A DNA stretch of 64,000 nt from Sphingomonas hankookensis (GTDB taxonomy: Bacteria > Pseudomonadota > Alphaproteobacteria > Sphingomonadales > Sphingomonadaceae). The notes under the pieces are model-generated. The model searched no databases. It was not told the DNA's origin and was given only the letters and a program-made list of their open reading frames with translations. The stretch lies in contig NZ_JAKREV010000004.1 of assembly GCF_022664465.1 (NCBI RefSeq), positions 62,001 through 126,000 of the forward strand, given 5' to 3'. Made by a program: the position numbers and the translations under genes. This document shows positions 8,784 to 17,313 of the stretch, piece after piece; positions within the stretch are counted from its first letter, which is position 1; each line of letters opens with the position of its first letter.

Positions 8784-9021
8784 GCTGCGCGGCTTTGCGC
8801 TCCTTGAATGCGGCGAAGTCGAACGGTTCGGGCGCACCGCTATCCTCGCCCTCGATCAGCGCGGCGCGCAGGCGTTCGACGGCTTGTCCTCGTTCCTGCT
8901 CGCGGCGGATCAGGTCGCGGATCGCCTCGCTGTCGTTGGTGTAATGACCTGCCGCAATCTGCGCGCCGATCCACGCATTTTGTTGCTCGGTCAGGGTTAT
9001 GGTCTTGCGCACCACCGCCAT
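8776..9021 (-). CDS. parD: ParD-type antitoxin (ribbon-helix-helix)
   Basis: An 81-aa antitoxin. The N-terminus VRKTITLTEQQNAWIGAQI forms the ribbon-helix-helix DNA-binding fold, followed by a helix with SEAIRDLIRREQ and a flexible acidic C-terminus (FDFAAFKERKAAQHG) that wraps the toxin. The ATG at 9021 is chosen for its fit to the family and the GGAGA ribosome-binding site 6 nt upstream; an in-frame upstream extension does not look like ParD. ParD proteins repress their own promoter, probably within 9022-9080, where a small inverted repeat is visible. Confidence 0.9.
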   Translation of the reverse strand: MAVVRKTITLTEQQNAWIGAQIAAGHYTNDSEAIRDLIRREQERGQAVERLRAALIEGEDSGAPEPFDFAAFKERKAAQHG

Positions 9022-9051
9022 GTCGATCTCCAACCGCATCATATTATCGGT

Positions 9052-9071
9052 GCAGTTTAGTGCATGACTGC
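9052..9071. promoter_or_regulatory. Possible operator of the parDE operon
   Basis: The arms GCAGT (9052-9056) and ACTGC (9067-9071) form an inverted repeat about 30 bp upstream of the parD start. On the coding strand GATAAT lies next to it as a candidate -10 box. ParD autoregulation makes this a reasonable operator, but the arms are only five bases long. Confidence 0.3.
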
Positions 9072-9216
9072 GTTGAAACCAAATCGCCTTCCTGCATCGC
9101 CACGCGCTGCCAGCCGCGGGCCCGCCGATCATCCCAGCAACCTGTCTCGAGTATGAACTTTGGTGACAGGCATCGGCAAGGCACGCAGCATCGCTCGGGA
9201 ATGGCTTGCGCTATCC

Positions 9217-9411
9217 TTACCCCCGCCGTGCGTCGGCCACCGTGTGCAACGCCTCGATAATCGCACGATTCGCCTGATGGCCGGACAGCTCCAGCGCGAG
9301 GGCGGTATAGCCCTCGCGGCGTAGCGCCTGCCGGATATGGTTCACCGAGATGAAGTCGCCCGTCGCGGCCAGTTCGAGCGCACGGGTCAAGGCCGGGGTG
9401 TCGCGGGTCAT
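9217..9411 (-). CDS. Small conserved-looking protein of unknown function
   Basis: A 64-aa acidic-to-neutral protein, predicted all helical (RALELAATGDFISVNHIRQA, ALALELSGHQANRAIIEAL). There is no signal peptide or membrane segment and I do not recognise a family. It starts 20 bp after the stop of the neighbouring small gene on the same strand, so the two may be one operon lying upstream of parDE. Codon use is like that of the neighbours. Confidence 0.5.
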   Translation of the reverse strand: MTRDTPALTRALELAATGDFISVNHIRQALRREGYTALALELSGHQANRAIIEALHTVADARRG

Positions 9412-9430
9412 CGAGGTGTCGCCTGCCGGG

Positions 9431-9688
9431 TCAGCCGTTGCGCACCCAGGGCGTCCGCACGACCGTGCCGGCGATCAGCTTCTTGCCGAATGCCTTGCGC
9501 ATCGTGTCGGCGGCGTCGCCGTTCTTCAACACGACATGCGTGCCGCCCGAATGCAGCGTCTCGATCGCGCTGATCGATGCGCCATGCTTGCGGCACAGCG
9601 CCTCCACATCGGCCTGTGCAATGCGCACATTCATCGCGCGCGAAGTCGTTACCGCAGTCGCGCTGCCCCGTCGCCAATCGTCCTGCAT
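9431..9688 (-). CDS. Small protein of unknown function
   Basis: An 85-aa soluble protein if started at the ATG at 9688. The ATG at 9634 (MNVRIAQADVEALCRKHG) would give a 67-aa protein that looks more natural, since the first 18 residues are low in features. The later part alternates strands and helices (THVVLKNGDAADTMRKAFGK, then GTVVRTPWVRN). No family is recognised. It lies just upstream of the 64-aa gene on the same strand. Confidence 0.5.
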   Translation of the reverse strand: MQDDWRRGSATAVTTSRAMNVRIAQADVEALCRKHGASISAIETLHSGGTHVVLKNGDAADTMRKAFGKKLIAGTVVRTPWVRNG

Positions 9689-9989
9689 GCCAATCCATTC
9701 ATCGTTCGAGCATGCGGACCGGCCGGGCCACGCGAAAAGGTCGACCAGCCGGCGCCGGTAGCAGGGCCAACCGGGTTCGGCGGGACCGGATCGTATATGG
9801 GGTGGGTGCCGCCGGGATAACAGGTGTCGGCGCGGTTAATGTTGCAGGGGCGGAATGAGCTGCGCGGCTGGCCAAATCCGCTTTCCTACACTGCAAGGCC
9901 CTGCCAACCTCGCGCCCGCTCTTTCTCTTCGTCGATCGTCTCGTCCGCAACGCAATGCGACCGGCTCGCAATTGTGCAAACCGGTCGCG

Positions 9990-10005
9990 AGTGTGAACTT
10001 CGTGA
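9990..10005 (+). repeat. Dispersed 16-bp sequence, copy 1
   Basis: AGTGTGAACTTCGTGA is found here and in inverse orientation at 31483-31498, both times in an intergenic stretch. A looser version (GAGTATGAACTTTGGTGA) lies near 9152-9169. Confidence 0.55.
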
Positions 10006-10166
10006 ACTTCGACCACATGGTGGGCGTTCCGGCCCGCCACGGGCAGAGCCCGTGTCGAGGTCGATCGTGCCCCCGGCACGACCTGCGGACTGCGGGGCAG
10101 TCCGCACCTCGACGCTCGTCGGACGGCACTGTTCGCGCCGCCGGCCTAGCGCGCCTTGTGCGGCTC

Positions 10167-10185
10167 GGGATAGCTGCGCTATCCC
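10167..10185 (-). terminator. Hairpin after the Mpo1-like gene
   Basis: A perfect 8-bp stem with a 3-base loop (GGGATAGC, TGC, GCTATCCC) begins about 13 bp after the stop codon at 10198. There is no T-run, so it could be a weak or Rho-assisted terminator, or an RNA-stabilising hairpin. Confidence 0.4.
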
Positions 10186-10197
10186 CTTGCCCGGCGC

Positions 10198-10809
10198 TTA
10201 GTGCCGCGCCGCTTCCTGCAAATCCGTATCGATCCGCGCGCCCTTCAACAGCTGCACCGGCGCCTTGCGGTACAGGATGAAGTCGTTGAACGGATCGGTC
10301 ACGATCTTGGTCGCCCACACGATCCCGGTCATCACGTCGCGCTGGATGAACAACTGGATCACCCGGAACAGCAGACCCCCGACCGCGAACGCCAGCCACA
10401 GCAGCGCGAGATGCCGCAGGAACCCGACGAAGCCGACATGCGGTTCGAAAATGCCGAAGAACGTCGGATCGAGCAGCAACGGGATCGGCATCGCCGCCCA
10501 CAGCGCCATGAAGACGACCTTGCGGAACAGATTGTACCCGACCTTGATCTCTTCCTTATGCTCGTGCGTCGCCTGGTTCACATGGTCGTACGTCTTGGGT
10601 TCGAAGAAGAAATGCCCCGATTGCCGCGCGGTCATCGCCACCAGCCAGCCGAGCAGGCTCGCCACCGCCGGATCGATCCACACCACGACATAGGCGATCA
10701 GGAACGTCGTCGCGCTGACGAAGTGCAGCGCCTGGTTGATGATGCTGTGGTGGTAATAGCGATGATCGTCCCACCGCTGTTCCTGCAACGCTTCCTTGAA
10801 TCCGGGCAT
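10198..10809 (-). CDS. Mpo1-like (DUF962) membrane protein
   Basis: A 203-aa integral membrane protein with about four hydrophobic segments (LHFVSATTFLIAYVVVW, VASLLGWLVAM, VVFMALWAAMPIPLLL, LALLWLAFAVGGLLF). The arrangement YYHHSIINQALHF followed some 40 residues later by SGHFFFEPKTYD resembles the His-rich pattern of the DUF962/Mpo1 family. The yeast member Mpo1 is an iron-dependent dioxygenase that removes one carbon from 2-hydroxy fatty acids. Sphingomonads make sphingolipids with 2-hydroxymyristate, so such a role is plausible, but it is inference. The gene follows the methyltransferase by 29 bp, so they are one operon. Confidence 0.6.
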   Translation of the reverse strand: MPGFKEALQEQRWDDHRYYHHSIINQALHFVSATTFLIAYVVVWIDPAVASLLGWLVAMTARQSGHFFFEPKTYDHVNQATHEHKEEIKVGYNLFRKVVFMALWAAMPIPLLLDPTFFGIFEPHVGFVGFLRHLALLWLAFAVGGLLFRVIQLFIQRDVMTGIVWATKIVTDPFNDFILYRKAPVQLLKGARIDTDLQEAARH

Positions 10810-10838
10810 CGTTCAAGCCTTTGATGAAAAGTGGGTTT

Positions 10839-11525
10839 TCAGGCAGTCGCGCCCAATGCGGGCGTCGGATGATTGTCCTGCGCCGCCGCGGACCGGCGGA
10901 AGCACACCAGCGAGAAATGGCCGAGCGGCGGTAGCGGCCGGCGCTCGACCAGCTGCGCCTGCGGGTTGCGCGCCGCCCAGTCGCCATAGATCGACCACGG
11001 AAAATCGGTGCGCCAGCCAAGGCGACTGGTGATCGGCATCAGCGCGCGCTCGATCTTGGCACGCATGCCCGCTTCCGCGCCCAGCCGGGTCGCGATCACG
11101 ATCATGCCGCCGGGCCGCACCACGCGCAGGAACTCGCTCAAGGCCCGGTCGGGATGCGGCACCGCCGACACGACATATTGCGCGACGACCACGTCGAACG
11201 ACGCGTCGTCGAAATCCAGCGCCTCGGCATCGCCGATCGCGATCCGCTCGACATGATCCAGCCGCAACCGCTTCACCCGGTCGCGTGCCTTGTCGAGCAT
11301 CTGGTCGGCAATATCGATGCCGGTGATCCGGCTTTCGGCGCGGTAGTGTGGCAGAGAGATGCCGGTGCCGACGCCGACCTCCAGGATGCGGCCGCCGACC
11401 GTCTCGGCCGCGTCGATCGCCGCGCGTCGCCCGCGGCGGAACACCGGGCCGAACACCAGGTCATAGATGGGCGCCCAGCGATCATAGGCGCTCGCCACGC
11501 CGACGCGGTTCAGTTCCTGAGCCAA
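10839..11525 (-). CDS. SAM-dependent methyltransferase, PmtA-like (phospholipid N-methylation)
   Basis: A 228-aa class I methyltransferase. The SAM motif I is ILEVGVGTGISLPHY, and the acidic residue follows in ITGIDIADQML. The N-terminal AYDRWAPIYDLVFGPVFRRG is characteristic of the Rhodobacter-type phosphatidylethanolamine N-methyltransferase PmtA, which builds phosphatidylcholine by three methylations at the inner membrane. No membrane segment is present, as expected of that type. The best start is TTG at 11525 with AAGGA upstream; no ATG is available in frame. A related menaquinone or ubiquinone methyltransferase role cannot be fully excluded. Confidence 0.75.
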   Translation of the reverse strand: MAQELNRVGVASAYDRWAPIYDLVFGPVFRRGRRAAIDAAETVGGRILEVGVGTGISLPHYRAESRITGIDIADQMLDKARDRVKRLRLDHVERIAIGDAEALDFDDASFDVVVAQYVVSAVPHPDRALSEFLRVVRPGGMIVIATRLGAEAGMRAKIERALMPITSRLGWRTDFPWSIYGDWAARNPQAQLVERRPLPPLGHFSLVCFRRSAAAQDNHPTPALGATA

Positions 11526-11739
11526 TCCGAGAGTTTCCTTGTCCAGCGCCGTGTCGGGCTTGTCTGGCGGACTAGGGTGACGCGGTTCGATGACACCACA
11601 ATGTCATGCGCATGGCGGAAAGGTTTCAGTTTGATGAGAGCGGCCGTCACATCCGCGAAATACTATTGTCGCGTGAGGCCGCTAAATGACCGGACAGCAG
11701 TAAGGACGGATATCCGATCCTAAATTCCGGAGGGTAACG

Positions 11740-12666
11740 ATGACGACGGCCTTTTTATCCCGGACCGATCATGAAAAATCACCGCAGTCGACGATGAAGT
11801 CGCTGGCCCGCAAGATACCGGACTGGATCAACGATCCGAAAAGCTATCAGGCGGAAGGGCGCAAGAAGTCGTACCGCACCGTCTTCATCTCCGACGTCCA
11901 TCTCGGCACCACCGGATGCAGCGCAAGCGCACTGGTCGACTTCCTCCATTCGTTCGAATGCGAGACGCTGTACCTCGTCGGCGACATCGTCGACGGGTGG
12001 GCGATCCGCCGCGGCTGGTACTGGCCGTCGAGCCATAACGACGTCATCCGCTCGATCCTCAAGTTCGCCCGCCGCGGCACCCGCGTCATCTACATCCCCG
12101 GCAACCATGACGAGGCGTTCCGCGACTATGTCGGCCTCGAATTCGGCGGGGTCGAGATGGTTGAGGAGGATATCCACGAAACCGCCGACGGTCGCCGCCT
12201 GCTGGTGCTGCACGGCGACAAGTTCGACGGCGTGGTGCTCTATGCCAAGTGGCTCGCCTTCCTCGGCGACCATGCCTACACCGCGCTGCTGAAGGCCAAC
12301 AGCGTGTGGAACTTCGCGCGGCGCAAGCTCGGCCTGCCCTATTGGTCGCTGTCGGCCTATGCCAAGCACCGGGTCAAGAACGCGGTCAACTTCATCGGCC
12401 GGTTCGAGGAAACGGTCGCCCATGCCGCCGCCGAACACGGGGTCGACGGCGTGGTCTGCGGCCATATCCACACCGCCGAAATCCGCCGGATTGGCGACAT
12501 CATGTACTATAACGACGGCGACTGGGTCGAAAGCTGCACCGCACTGGTCGAGGATCATGCCGGTGCCATGTCGCTGATCGACTGGCGCGCCGAGACCTGG
12601 GAGCGGGAACTGGCGAAGGCGGCGGGCAGGGCCGATGCCCCCGGTCGGGCGGTCGCCACCGCGTGA
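11740..12666 (+). CDS. LpxH-like metallophosphoesterase
   Basis: A 308-aa cytoplasmic or peripheral calcineurin-like phosphoesterase of the UDP-2,3-diacylglucosamine diphosphatase group (COG2908). Metal-binding motifs are ISDVHLG, VGDIVDGW, PGNHDEAF, LHGDKFD and CGHIHTAEI. It is longer than LpxH and has a 40-residue N-terminal extension. Alphaproteobacteria normally use LpxI for this lipid A step, so this protein may act on another lipid-linked pyrophosphate. The ATG at 11740 follows GGAGGG. Its TGA overlaps the GTG start of the glycosyltransferase, which implies coupled translation and a shared pathway. Confidence 0.82.
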   Translation: MTTAFLSRTDHEKSPQSTMKSLARKIPDWINDPKSYQAEGRKKSYRTVFISDVHLGTTGCSASALVDFLHSFECETLYLVGDIVDGWAIRRGWYWPSSHNDVIRSILKFARRGTRVIYIPGNHDEAFRDYVGLEFGGVEMVEEDIHETADGRRLLVLHGDKFDGVVLYAKWLAFLGDHAYTALLKANSVWNFARRKLGLPYWSLSAYAKHRVKNAVNFIGRFEETVAHAAAEHGVDGVVCGHIHTAEIRRIGDIMYYNDGDWVESCTALVEDHAGAMSLIDWRAETWERELAKAAGRADAPGRAVATA

Positions 12667-13709
12667 GGATCGCAATCGTCAGCGATGCGTGGAGTCCGCA
12701 GGTCAACGGCGTCGTCCGCACGCTGCAGACGACGATCGGCCGCCTGCAACAACGCGGCCATGTGGTCGAAGCCTTCACCCCCGACGGCTTCGCCACCCGG
12801 CCCTGTCCCGGTTATCCGGAAATCCGGCTGGCACTGGGCTGCGGTCCCGAACTCGGCCGGCGCATCGCGGCGTTCCGGCCCGACGCGATCCATATCGCCA
12901 CCGAAGGACCGCTCGGCTGGGCGGCGCGGGCGTGGTGTCGGCGACAGGGTGCGCGCTTCACCACGTCGTTCCACACCAATTTCGCCGATTATCTGGCGAT
13001 GCGTACCCATCTGCCCGCCGGGCTGTTCTGGCCGTTCCTGCGCCGCTTCCATGCCGCGGCCAGCGGAGTGATGACCGCTACCACCCGCGTCGCGGCGTCG
13101 CTCGGCGACCACGGCATCGGCCATACCCGGCGCTGGTCGCGCGGGGTCGACCTGTCGCTGTTCCAGCCCGATGGCGCGCGGCTCGACGTCGCCACGCTGC
13201 CGCGGCCGATCCTGCTCCATGTCGGCCGGATCGCAGTCGAAAAGAATATCGAGGCGTTTCTGGCGCTCGATACGCCGGGCACCAAGCTGCTGGTCGGCGA
13301 CGGTCCGGCGCGCGCGGACCTCGAACAGCGTTATCCGCTCGCCCGCTTCGTCGGGCTGAAGCAGGGCGCGGGCCTCGCCGCCGCCTATCGCGCCGCCGAC
13401 GTGCTGGTCTTTCCCAGCCGCACCGACACCTTCGGGCTGGTGATGATCGAGGCGCTGGCCTGCGGCACGCCGGTCGCGGGCTATCCGGTGCCCGGACCGC
13501 TCGACATCATCGGGCTGGACGGGATGGGCGGCGGGAACGCGCGGATCGGTGCGGTCGACGACGATCTGGCGGCGGCGGTCACCCTCGCGCTGACCGCCGA
13601 TCGCGACGCCTGCGTCCGTGCCGGCACCGCCTATTGCTGGTCGCACTGCACCGATCAGTTCGTCGGCAACCTCGTCGATGCCGGGCTGGAGCAGACCGCC
13701 GCCGCCTGA
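12663..13709 (+). CDS. GT4 family glycosyltransferase, probably acting on a lipid
   Basis: A 348-aa GT-B glycosyltransferase. The N-terminal IVSDAWSPQVNGVVRTL is the acceptor-side loop typical of diacylglycerol glycosyltransferases and PimB/SqdX-like enzymes. The donor side has LHVGRIAVEKNIEAF, LVGDGPARADL and the EX7E-type segment PSRTDTFGLVMIEALACGTPV. It is likely to move a sugar from a nucleotide donor to a membrane lipid. The GTG start at 12663 overlaps the phosphoesterase stop. The same phosphoesterase-GT4 pairing is, to my knowledge, common in alphaproteobacteria. Confidence 0.85.
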   Translation: MRIAIVSDAWSPQVNGVVRTLQTTIGRLQQRGHVVEAFTPDGFATRPCPGYPEIRLALGCGPELGRRIAAFRPDAIHIATEGPLGWAARAWCRRQGARFTTSFHTNFADYLAMRTHLPAGLFWPFLRRFHAAASGVMTATTRVAASLGDHGIGHTRRWSRGVDLSLFQPDGARLDVATLPRPILLHVGRIAVEKNIEAFLALDTPGTKLLVGDGPARADLEQRYPLARFVGLKQGAGLAAAYRAADVLVFPSRTDTFGLVMIEALACGTPVAGYPVPGPLDIIGLDGMGGGNARIGAVDDDLAAAVTLALTADRDACVRAGTAYCWSHCTDQFVGNLVDAGLEQTAAA

Positions 13710-13713
13710 CGCC

Positions 13714-14874
13714 CTATAGCGCCTTCCACGCCAGGATCGCGCGCAGCCCGACCACCACCGCATCCCCGGCATCGCGCAGGCCGCCGGGGCGGCGGATATA
13801 TTGCGCATCGGGCTGCAGCGTCAGGAACGGCAATATCTGGTCGCTATAGGTCAGCTCGACCATGCCCTCCGATCCGGTCAGCGGCGGTTCCCCCGCCGGA
13901 TTGGCGCGGCGATAGGGGGTGCTGAGGTCGGCGCTGGCGATGCCCAGCGACAGCCGGCTTTCGGGCCGTCCGCCGACGATGCCCTGTCCGGTCACCCCGA
14001 CCTGGAACCCGCCCGCGAACGGCGTGGTGCGCCCGTCGGACAGGCCGATCCGGCAGAACCCGCGCCAATGGCCCGGTGCATCCGCCCGTCCCGCGATCGT
14101 CCCCTCGACCATCGCATAGACACCGTGCGAAGCGGCGTCGCCGGCGCCGGTCGAAACGCCCGGCGGCACGATCCGCGGCTGGCGGTGGCTATAGGCCCAG
14201 CCGCCGATCGCCAGCGTGACCGGCCCCTGCCAGCCCGCTTCGCCGACGAACAGCGTCGATCGCCGCTCGCCGGTATCGGCGGTGCCGCGCGGCGCACGGA
14301 TCGCCGCTGCCTGCACATAGTTGCGCTCGTCCCCGGCGCGCAGCCGAACGGCCAGGTCGGTGCGCGGAAAGATCGACGGACCGTTGGGGCCGGTCGCCGA
14401 CAGTTCCGACCCGATCCCGAACGCGGGCGCGATCAGGTGCGACGCCGCATCGCTGGCGTAGAATTCGCTGTTGAGGTCGTATTTGCCGATCAGGATCGAA
14501 ACCCGGTCGCCGGCAAAGCTCTGCTGCACCCATGCCTGATAGAGCAGCAGGTCGGCCCCCGCGACCTCGATATTGTCGACGCCCTGCAACGTGCCGGCCA
14601 GATCGTTGGGCCGCCCGCCAGTGTTGCTGAGCAGGCTGGCAAAGGCGCTGCCCCCCTGCCAGCCGACCACGCGGTCGAGGTCGATGGCGGCCAGCACATC
14701 GATATTGTCGAGATAACGCACGCCGCGCGCATCGTCGCCCGCCGCTATCCCGATCACATCGCCCTTGTAGACGAAGTCGAGGCTGACCGGGCCGGCCGCT
14801 TCCTCTTGTGCATGGGCCGGCGCCATTCCGGCCATCAGGCCGATCGCGCTACCCATGATCCACCGTCGAATCAT
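13714..14874 (-). CDS. OprB-type carbohydrate-selective porin
   Basis: A 386-aa outer-membrane beta-barrel protein with a signal peptide ending at AHAQ. The internal sequence YLDNIDVLAAIDLDRVVGWQ, then FASLLSNTGGRPN and AWVQQSFAGDRVSILIGKYDLNSEF, fits OprB porins, which let glucose and other sugars cross the outer membrane. The C-terminus ends LRAILAWKAL, a final strand without the usual terminal Phe. It converges on the glycosyltransferase gene with 4 bp between them. Confidence 0.82.
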   Translation of the reverse strand: MIRRWIMGSAIGLMAGMAPAHAQEEAAGPVSLDFVYKGDVIGIAAGDDARGVRYLDNIDVLAAIDLDRVVGWQGGSAFASLLSNTGGRPNDLAGTLQGVDNIEVAGADLLLYQAWVQQSFAGDRVSILIGKYDLNSEFYASDAASHLIAPAFGIGSELSATGPNGPSIFPRTDLAVRLRAGDERNYVQAAAIRAPRGTADTGERRSTLFVGEAGWQGPVTLAIGGWAYSHRQPRIVPPGVSTGAGDAASHGVYAMVEGTIAGRADAPGHWRGFCRIGLSDGRTTPFAGGFQVGVTGQGIVGGRPESRLSLGIASADLSTPYRRANPAGEPPLTGSEGMVELTYSDQILPFLTLQPDAQYIRRPGGLRDAGDAVVVGLRAILAWKAL

Positions 14875-14906
14875 CGCTCCTCTCCCCCTGCCATGCTGTC
14901 GTGCTG

Positions 14907-14936
14907 CGGCTGCCCCCCGCCCCCGGGGGGCAGCCG
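14907..14936 (-). terminator. Strong GC hairpin after the chemoreceptor gene
   Basis: A perfect 12-bp stem (CGGCTGCCCCCC / GGGGGGCAGCCG) with a 6-base loop starts immediately after the chemoreceptor stop at 14938, before the porin start at 14874. No T-run follows. It probably ends or protects the chemoreceptor transcript. Confidence 0.6.
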
Positions 14937-14937
14937 G

Positions 14938-16836
14938 TTATGCCGCGCGTCCGAAATCGGCGTCGCCATGGTCCGGTCCGCCGTGCGACAGGTCGAGCGC
15001 GAAGCCGCGGGCGCGGGTCTGCTGATCGGCGACCGAGTTCGGCTTGGCCTTCGCCTTGGGCTGGGTGCGGGCGGCGGGCTTGCGCGCGGCCGGACGGCGC
15101 GCGGCGGGACCGTCGTCCACCCGGAAGAAGGCGATGCTCTGCTGCAGTTCGTTCGCCTGTCCGGCCAGTTCCTCGGAGGTCGAGGTGATCTGTTCGGACG
15201 CCGACGCGTTCTGCTGCGTTACCTGGTCGAGCTGCTGCAACGCCTGGTTGATCTGGCTGGCGCCGATGTCCTGTTCACGGCACGCCGCGCTGATTTCGGA
15301 CACCAGTTCGGCAGTCCGACGGATGTCGGGAACCAGCTTGGTCAGCATTTCGCCGGCCTGTGCCGCCGCCTGCACCGTGTCGCTCGACACCGCGCTGATC
15401 TCGGCAGCGGCCGTCTGACTACGCTCGGCGAGCTTGCGGACTTCGGAGGCGACGACCGCGAAGCCGCGGCCATGTTCGCCCGCGCGTGCCGCCTCGACCG
15501 CGGCGTTCAGCGCCAGCAGGTCGGTCTGGCGCGCGATTTCCTGCACGATGCCGATCTTTTCGGCGATGGTGCGCATCGCCTTGGCTGCACGGTCGACCGC
15601 GACGCCGCTGGCTTCGGCATCCTTCGACGACTGACGTGCGATCTTTTCGGTCTGCGCGGCATTGTCGGCATTCTGTTTGATGTTGGCGGCCATCTCTTCC
15701 ATCGATGCCGAGGCTTCTTCCGCCGAAGCGGCCTGTTCGGTGGCACCCTGCGATACCTGTTCCGACGAGGCCGACAGTTCCTGGCTGCCGCCCGCGACAT
15801 TGTCCGCCGCCGCCGTTGCGTCCCCGACGACGGCACGCAGCCGCTCGACCATCGTCACCAGCGCATGGCCCAGCCGGTCCTTGTCCGACAGCGGCGTATG
15901 GTCGACGGTCAGGTCGCCCTGCGCGATCTTGTCCGCCAGCGCTGCCGACTGGCGGAGCCCGGCGACCATCCGACCCATCGCGATGCCCAGCTGATCCTTG
16001 TCCGACAGCGGCTGATGGTCCAGCGACAGGTCGCCCAGCGCGATCGCATCGGCCAGCCCCGCCGACTGGCGCAAATTGCCGGTCATCCGCCCGACCGTGT
16101 CGACCAGATCCCTGATCTCGTCGTTGCTCCTGGCGTGCACATCGGGGTTGAGGTTGCCCTGCGCCACCGCGTCGAGCGCGACCGACACCTTCTTCAGCCC
16201 ACGCGACACCAGCAGGCTGACCCACGTCGCTCCCGCGATCGCCAGCAGGAACGCGCCGAGCGCCACGGCGAACAGCGTCGTACGCGACTGGGCATACAGC
16301 GCGTCGCCTTCGCGATCGGCGTTGCGCATCTCCTCGCGCTGGCGGGACACCATCTGGTCGACGATGCTGCCCGACATGTCGGCTGCCTCGCGTCCCTCGC
16401 CCATCGAGATCACGGCGGCGTCCTGCCTGTTCCCTTGGCGGGACAGCGCCAAGGCCTTGTCCGCCACCTGCTTGTACGTCGCCCAGGATTGCCGGATCTT
16501 CTGGAACAGCACCTTGTCGTTCGCATCGGCGGTATCCGGCGTCACCGCGATCAGGTCGTCGGCGCGGGCACGCTGGCGCTTCATTTCGGCCAGCTGCTGC
16601 GCCAGCACCGTCGGATCGGTCGTCAGCGCGACGTTCTTCTCGGCGATCACCGCCGAGTTCGCCGCATCGTTGAACTGCTGGATACGGTCGAGTGTCGTTG
16701 CCGAATCATCGACCAGATCGCTCATCGATGTGTTCAGCCTCCCCAGCCGGCTGACGCTGAACCCGACGATCCCCGACAGTAACAGCAGGACGACGGCAAA
16801 TGTCGCTACCAGCTTCATCTTTATCGTAGCGCGCAT
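14938..16836 (-). CDS. Methyl-accepting chemotaxis protein
   Basis: A 632-aa transducer. Membrane segment 1 is at residues about 8-28 and segment 2 at about 187-210 ([19 protein letters not shown]), framing a periplasmic four-helix ligand domain. A HAMP domain follows ([20 protein letters not shown]). Then come two consecutive copies of a HAMP-like unit: [20 protein letters not shown] and [20 protein letters not shown], each followed by MVAGLRQ or MVERLR. The signalling hairpin tip is [20 protein letters not shown]. The tail is Ala/Lys/Arg/Pro-rich without a clear CheR-binding pentapeptide. It interacts with CheW and CheA, but no che genes lie nearby. Confidence 0.93.
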   Translation of the reverse strand: MRATIKMKLVATFAVVLLLLSGIVGFSVSRLGRLNTSMSDLVDDSATTLDRIQQFNDAANSAVIAEKNVALTTDPTVLAQQLAEMKRQRARADDLIAVTPDTADANDKVLFQKIRQSWATYKQVADKALALSRQGNRQDAAVISMGEGREAADMSGSIVDQMVSRQREEMRNADREGDALYAQSRTTLFAVALGAFLLAIAGATWVSLLVSRGLKKVSVALDAVAQGNLNPDVHARSNDEIRDLVDTVGRMTGNLRQSAGLADAIALGDLSLDHQPLSDKDQLGIAMGRMVAGLRQSAALADKIAQGDLTVDHTPLSDKDRLGHALVTMVERLRAVVGDATAAADNVAGGSQELSASSEQVSQGATEQAASAEEASASMEEMAANIKQNADNAAQTEKIARQSSKDAEASGVAVDRAAKAMRTIAEKIGIVQEIARQTDLLALNAAVEAARAGEHGRGFAVVASEVRKLAERSQTAAAEISAVSSDTVQAAAQAGEMLTKLVPDIRRTAELVSEISAACREQDIGASQINQALQQLDQVTQQNASASEQITSTSEELAGQANELQQSIAFFRVDDGPAARRPAARKPAARTQPKAKAKPNSVADQQTRARGFALDLSHGGPDHGDADFGRAA

Positions 16837-17313
16837 ATTGTTTCCGATCGCAAGAAATTGTTCGCTTGTCCGAAGTGGAAGGTACGATCGCGGAATATGC
16901 GGATGGTTTCTAAGATTTGGTTCGACGGCTGTTAGGATTGCGGGAAGGGAAGTTAACGACCGTTCGGGCGGATCACTGCGACAGGATATGTCTTTTCCTG
17001 CCGATTTCTCTGCAAGTTCGCCGCTGGCAGGAACGGCACGATCCGAAACGCTGCAATGGCAGCGGCTTGGGGCGACCTCCCGCCGCCCGGTCGCACCGGC
17101 CCGGTCATGGTTGCGCCGTTCCGCAGGGGGGAGACATGCTTAACGCGCTGCATCGACCCGGCGGCGACACGGAATAAAAATACTCGGCGTGGTTGCGCAA
17201 ATCCCGCAGGGACCGGGTGCCGCCACCGGGGCCCCGGGGGCCAGACACGCTTTTCGTGGAATTGTCTGGAAGCTGCCGCTACCGCTCGGTCCGCACAAGA
17301 TGGGGAATGGCCG
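16837..17313. other. 477-bp intergenic region between divergent genes
   Basis: This stretch contains the promoters of the chemoreceptor and DUF808 genes, but no promoter stands out by eye. A perfect 12-bp palindrome CCGGGGCCCCGG lies at 17226-17237. No gene is supported. Confidence 0.45.

Larger units (their letters stand above)
9689..10197. other. 509-bp intergenic region without a supported gene
   Basis: No reading frame here has convincing codon structure. It holds the shared sequence AGTGTGAACTTCGTGA at 9990-10005, which recurs inverted at 31483-31498. It also has GC-rich inverted repeats around 10028-10110 and a hairpin at 10167-10185. Promoters for the small genes on the minus strand may lie near 9700. 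Confidence 0.5.

Noticed and set aside
13801..16782. A 993-codon open frame on the plus strand
   Set aside because: It lies opposite the OprB porin and the chemoreceptor, both of which have family motifs. Its protein is Arg/His/Gln-rich without domains, the usual result of reading the complement of high-GC genes.
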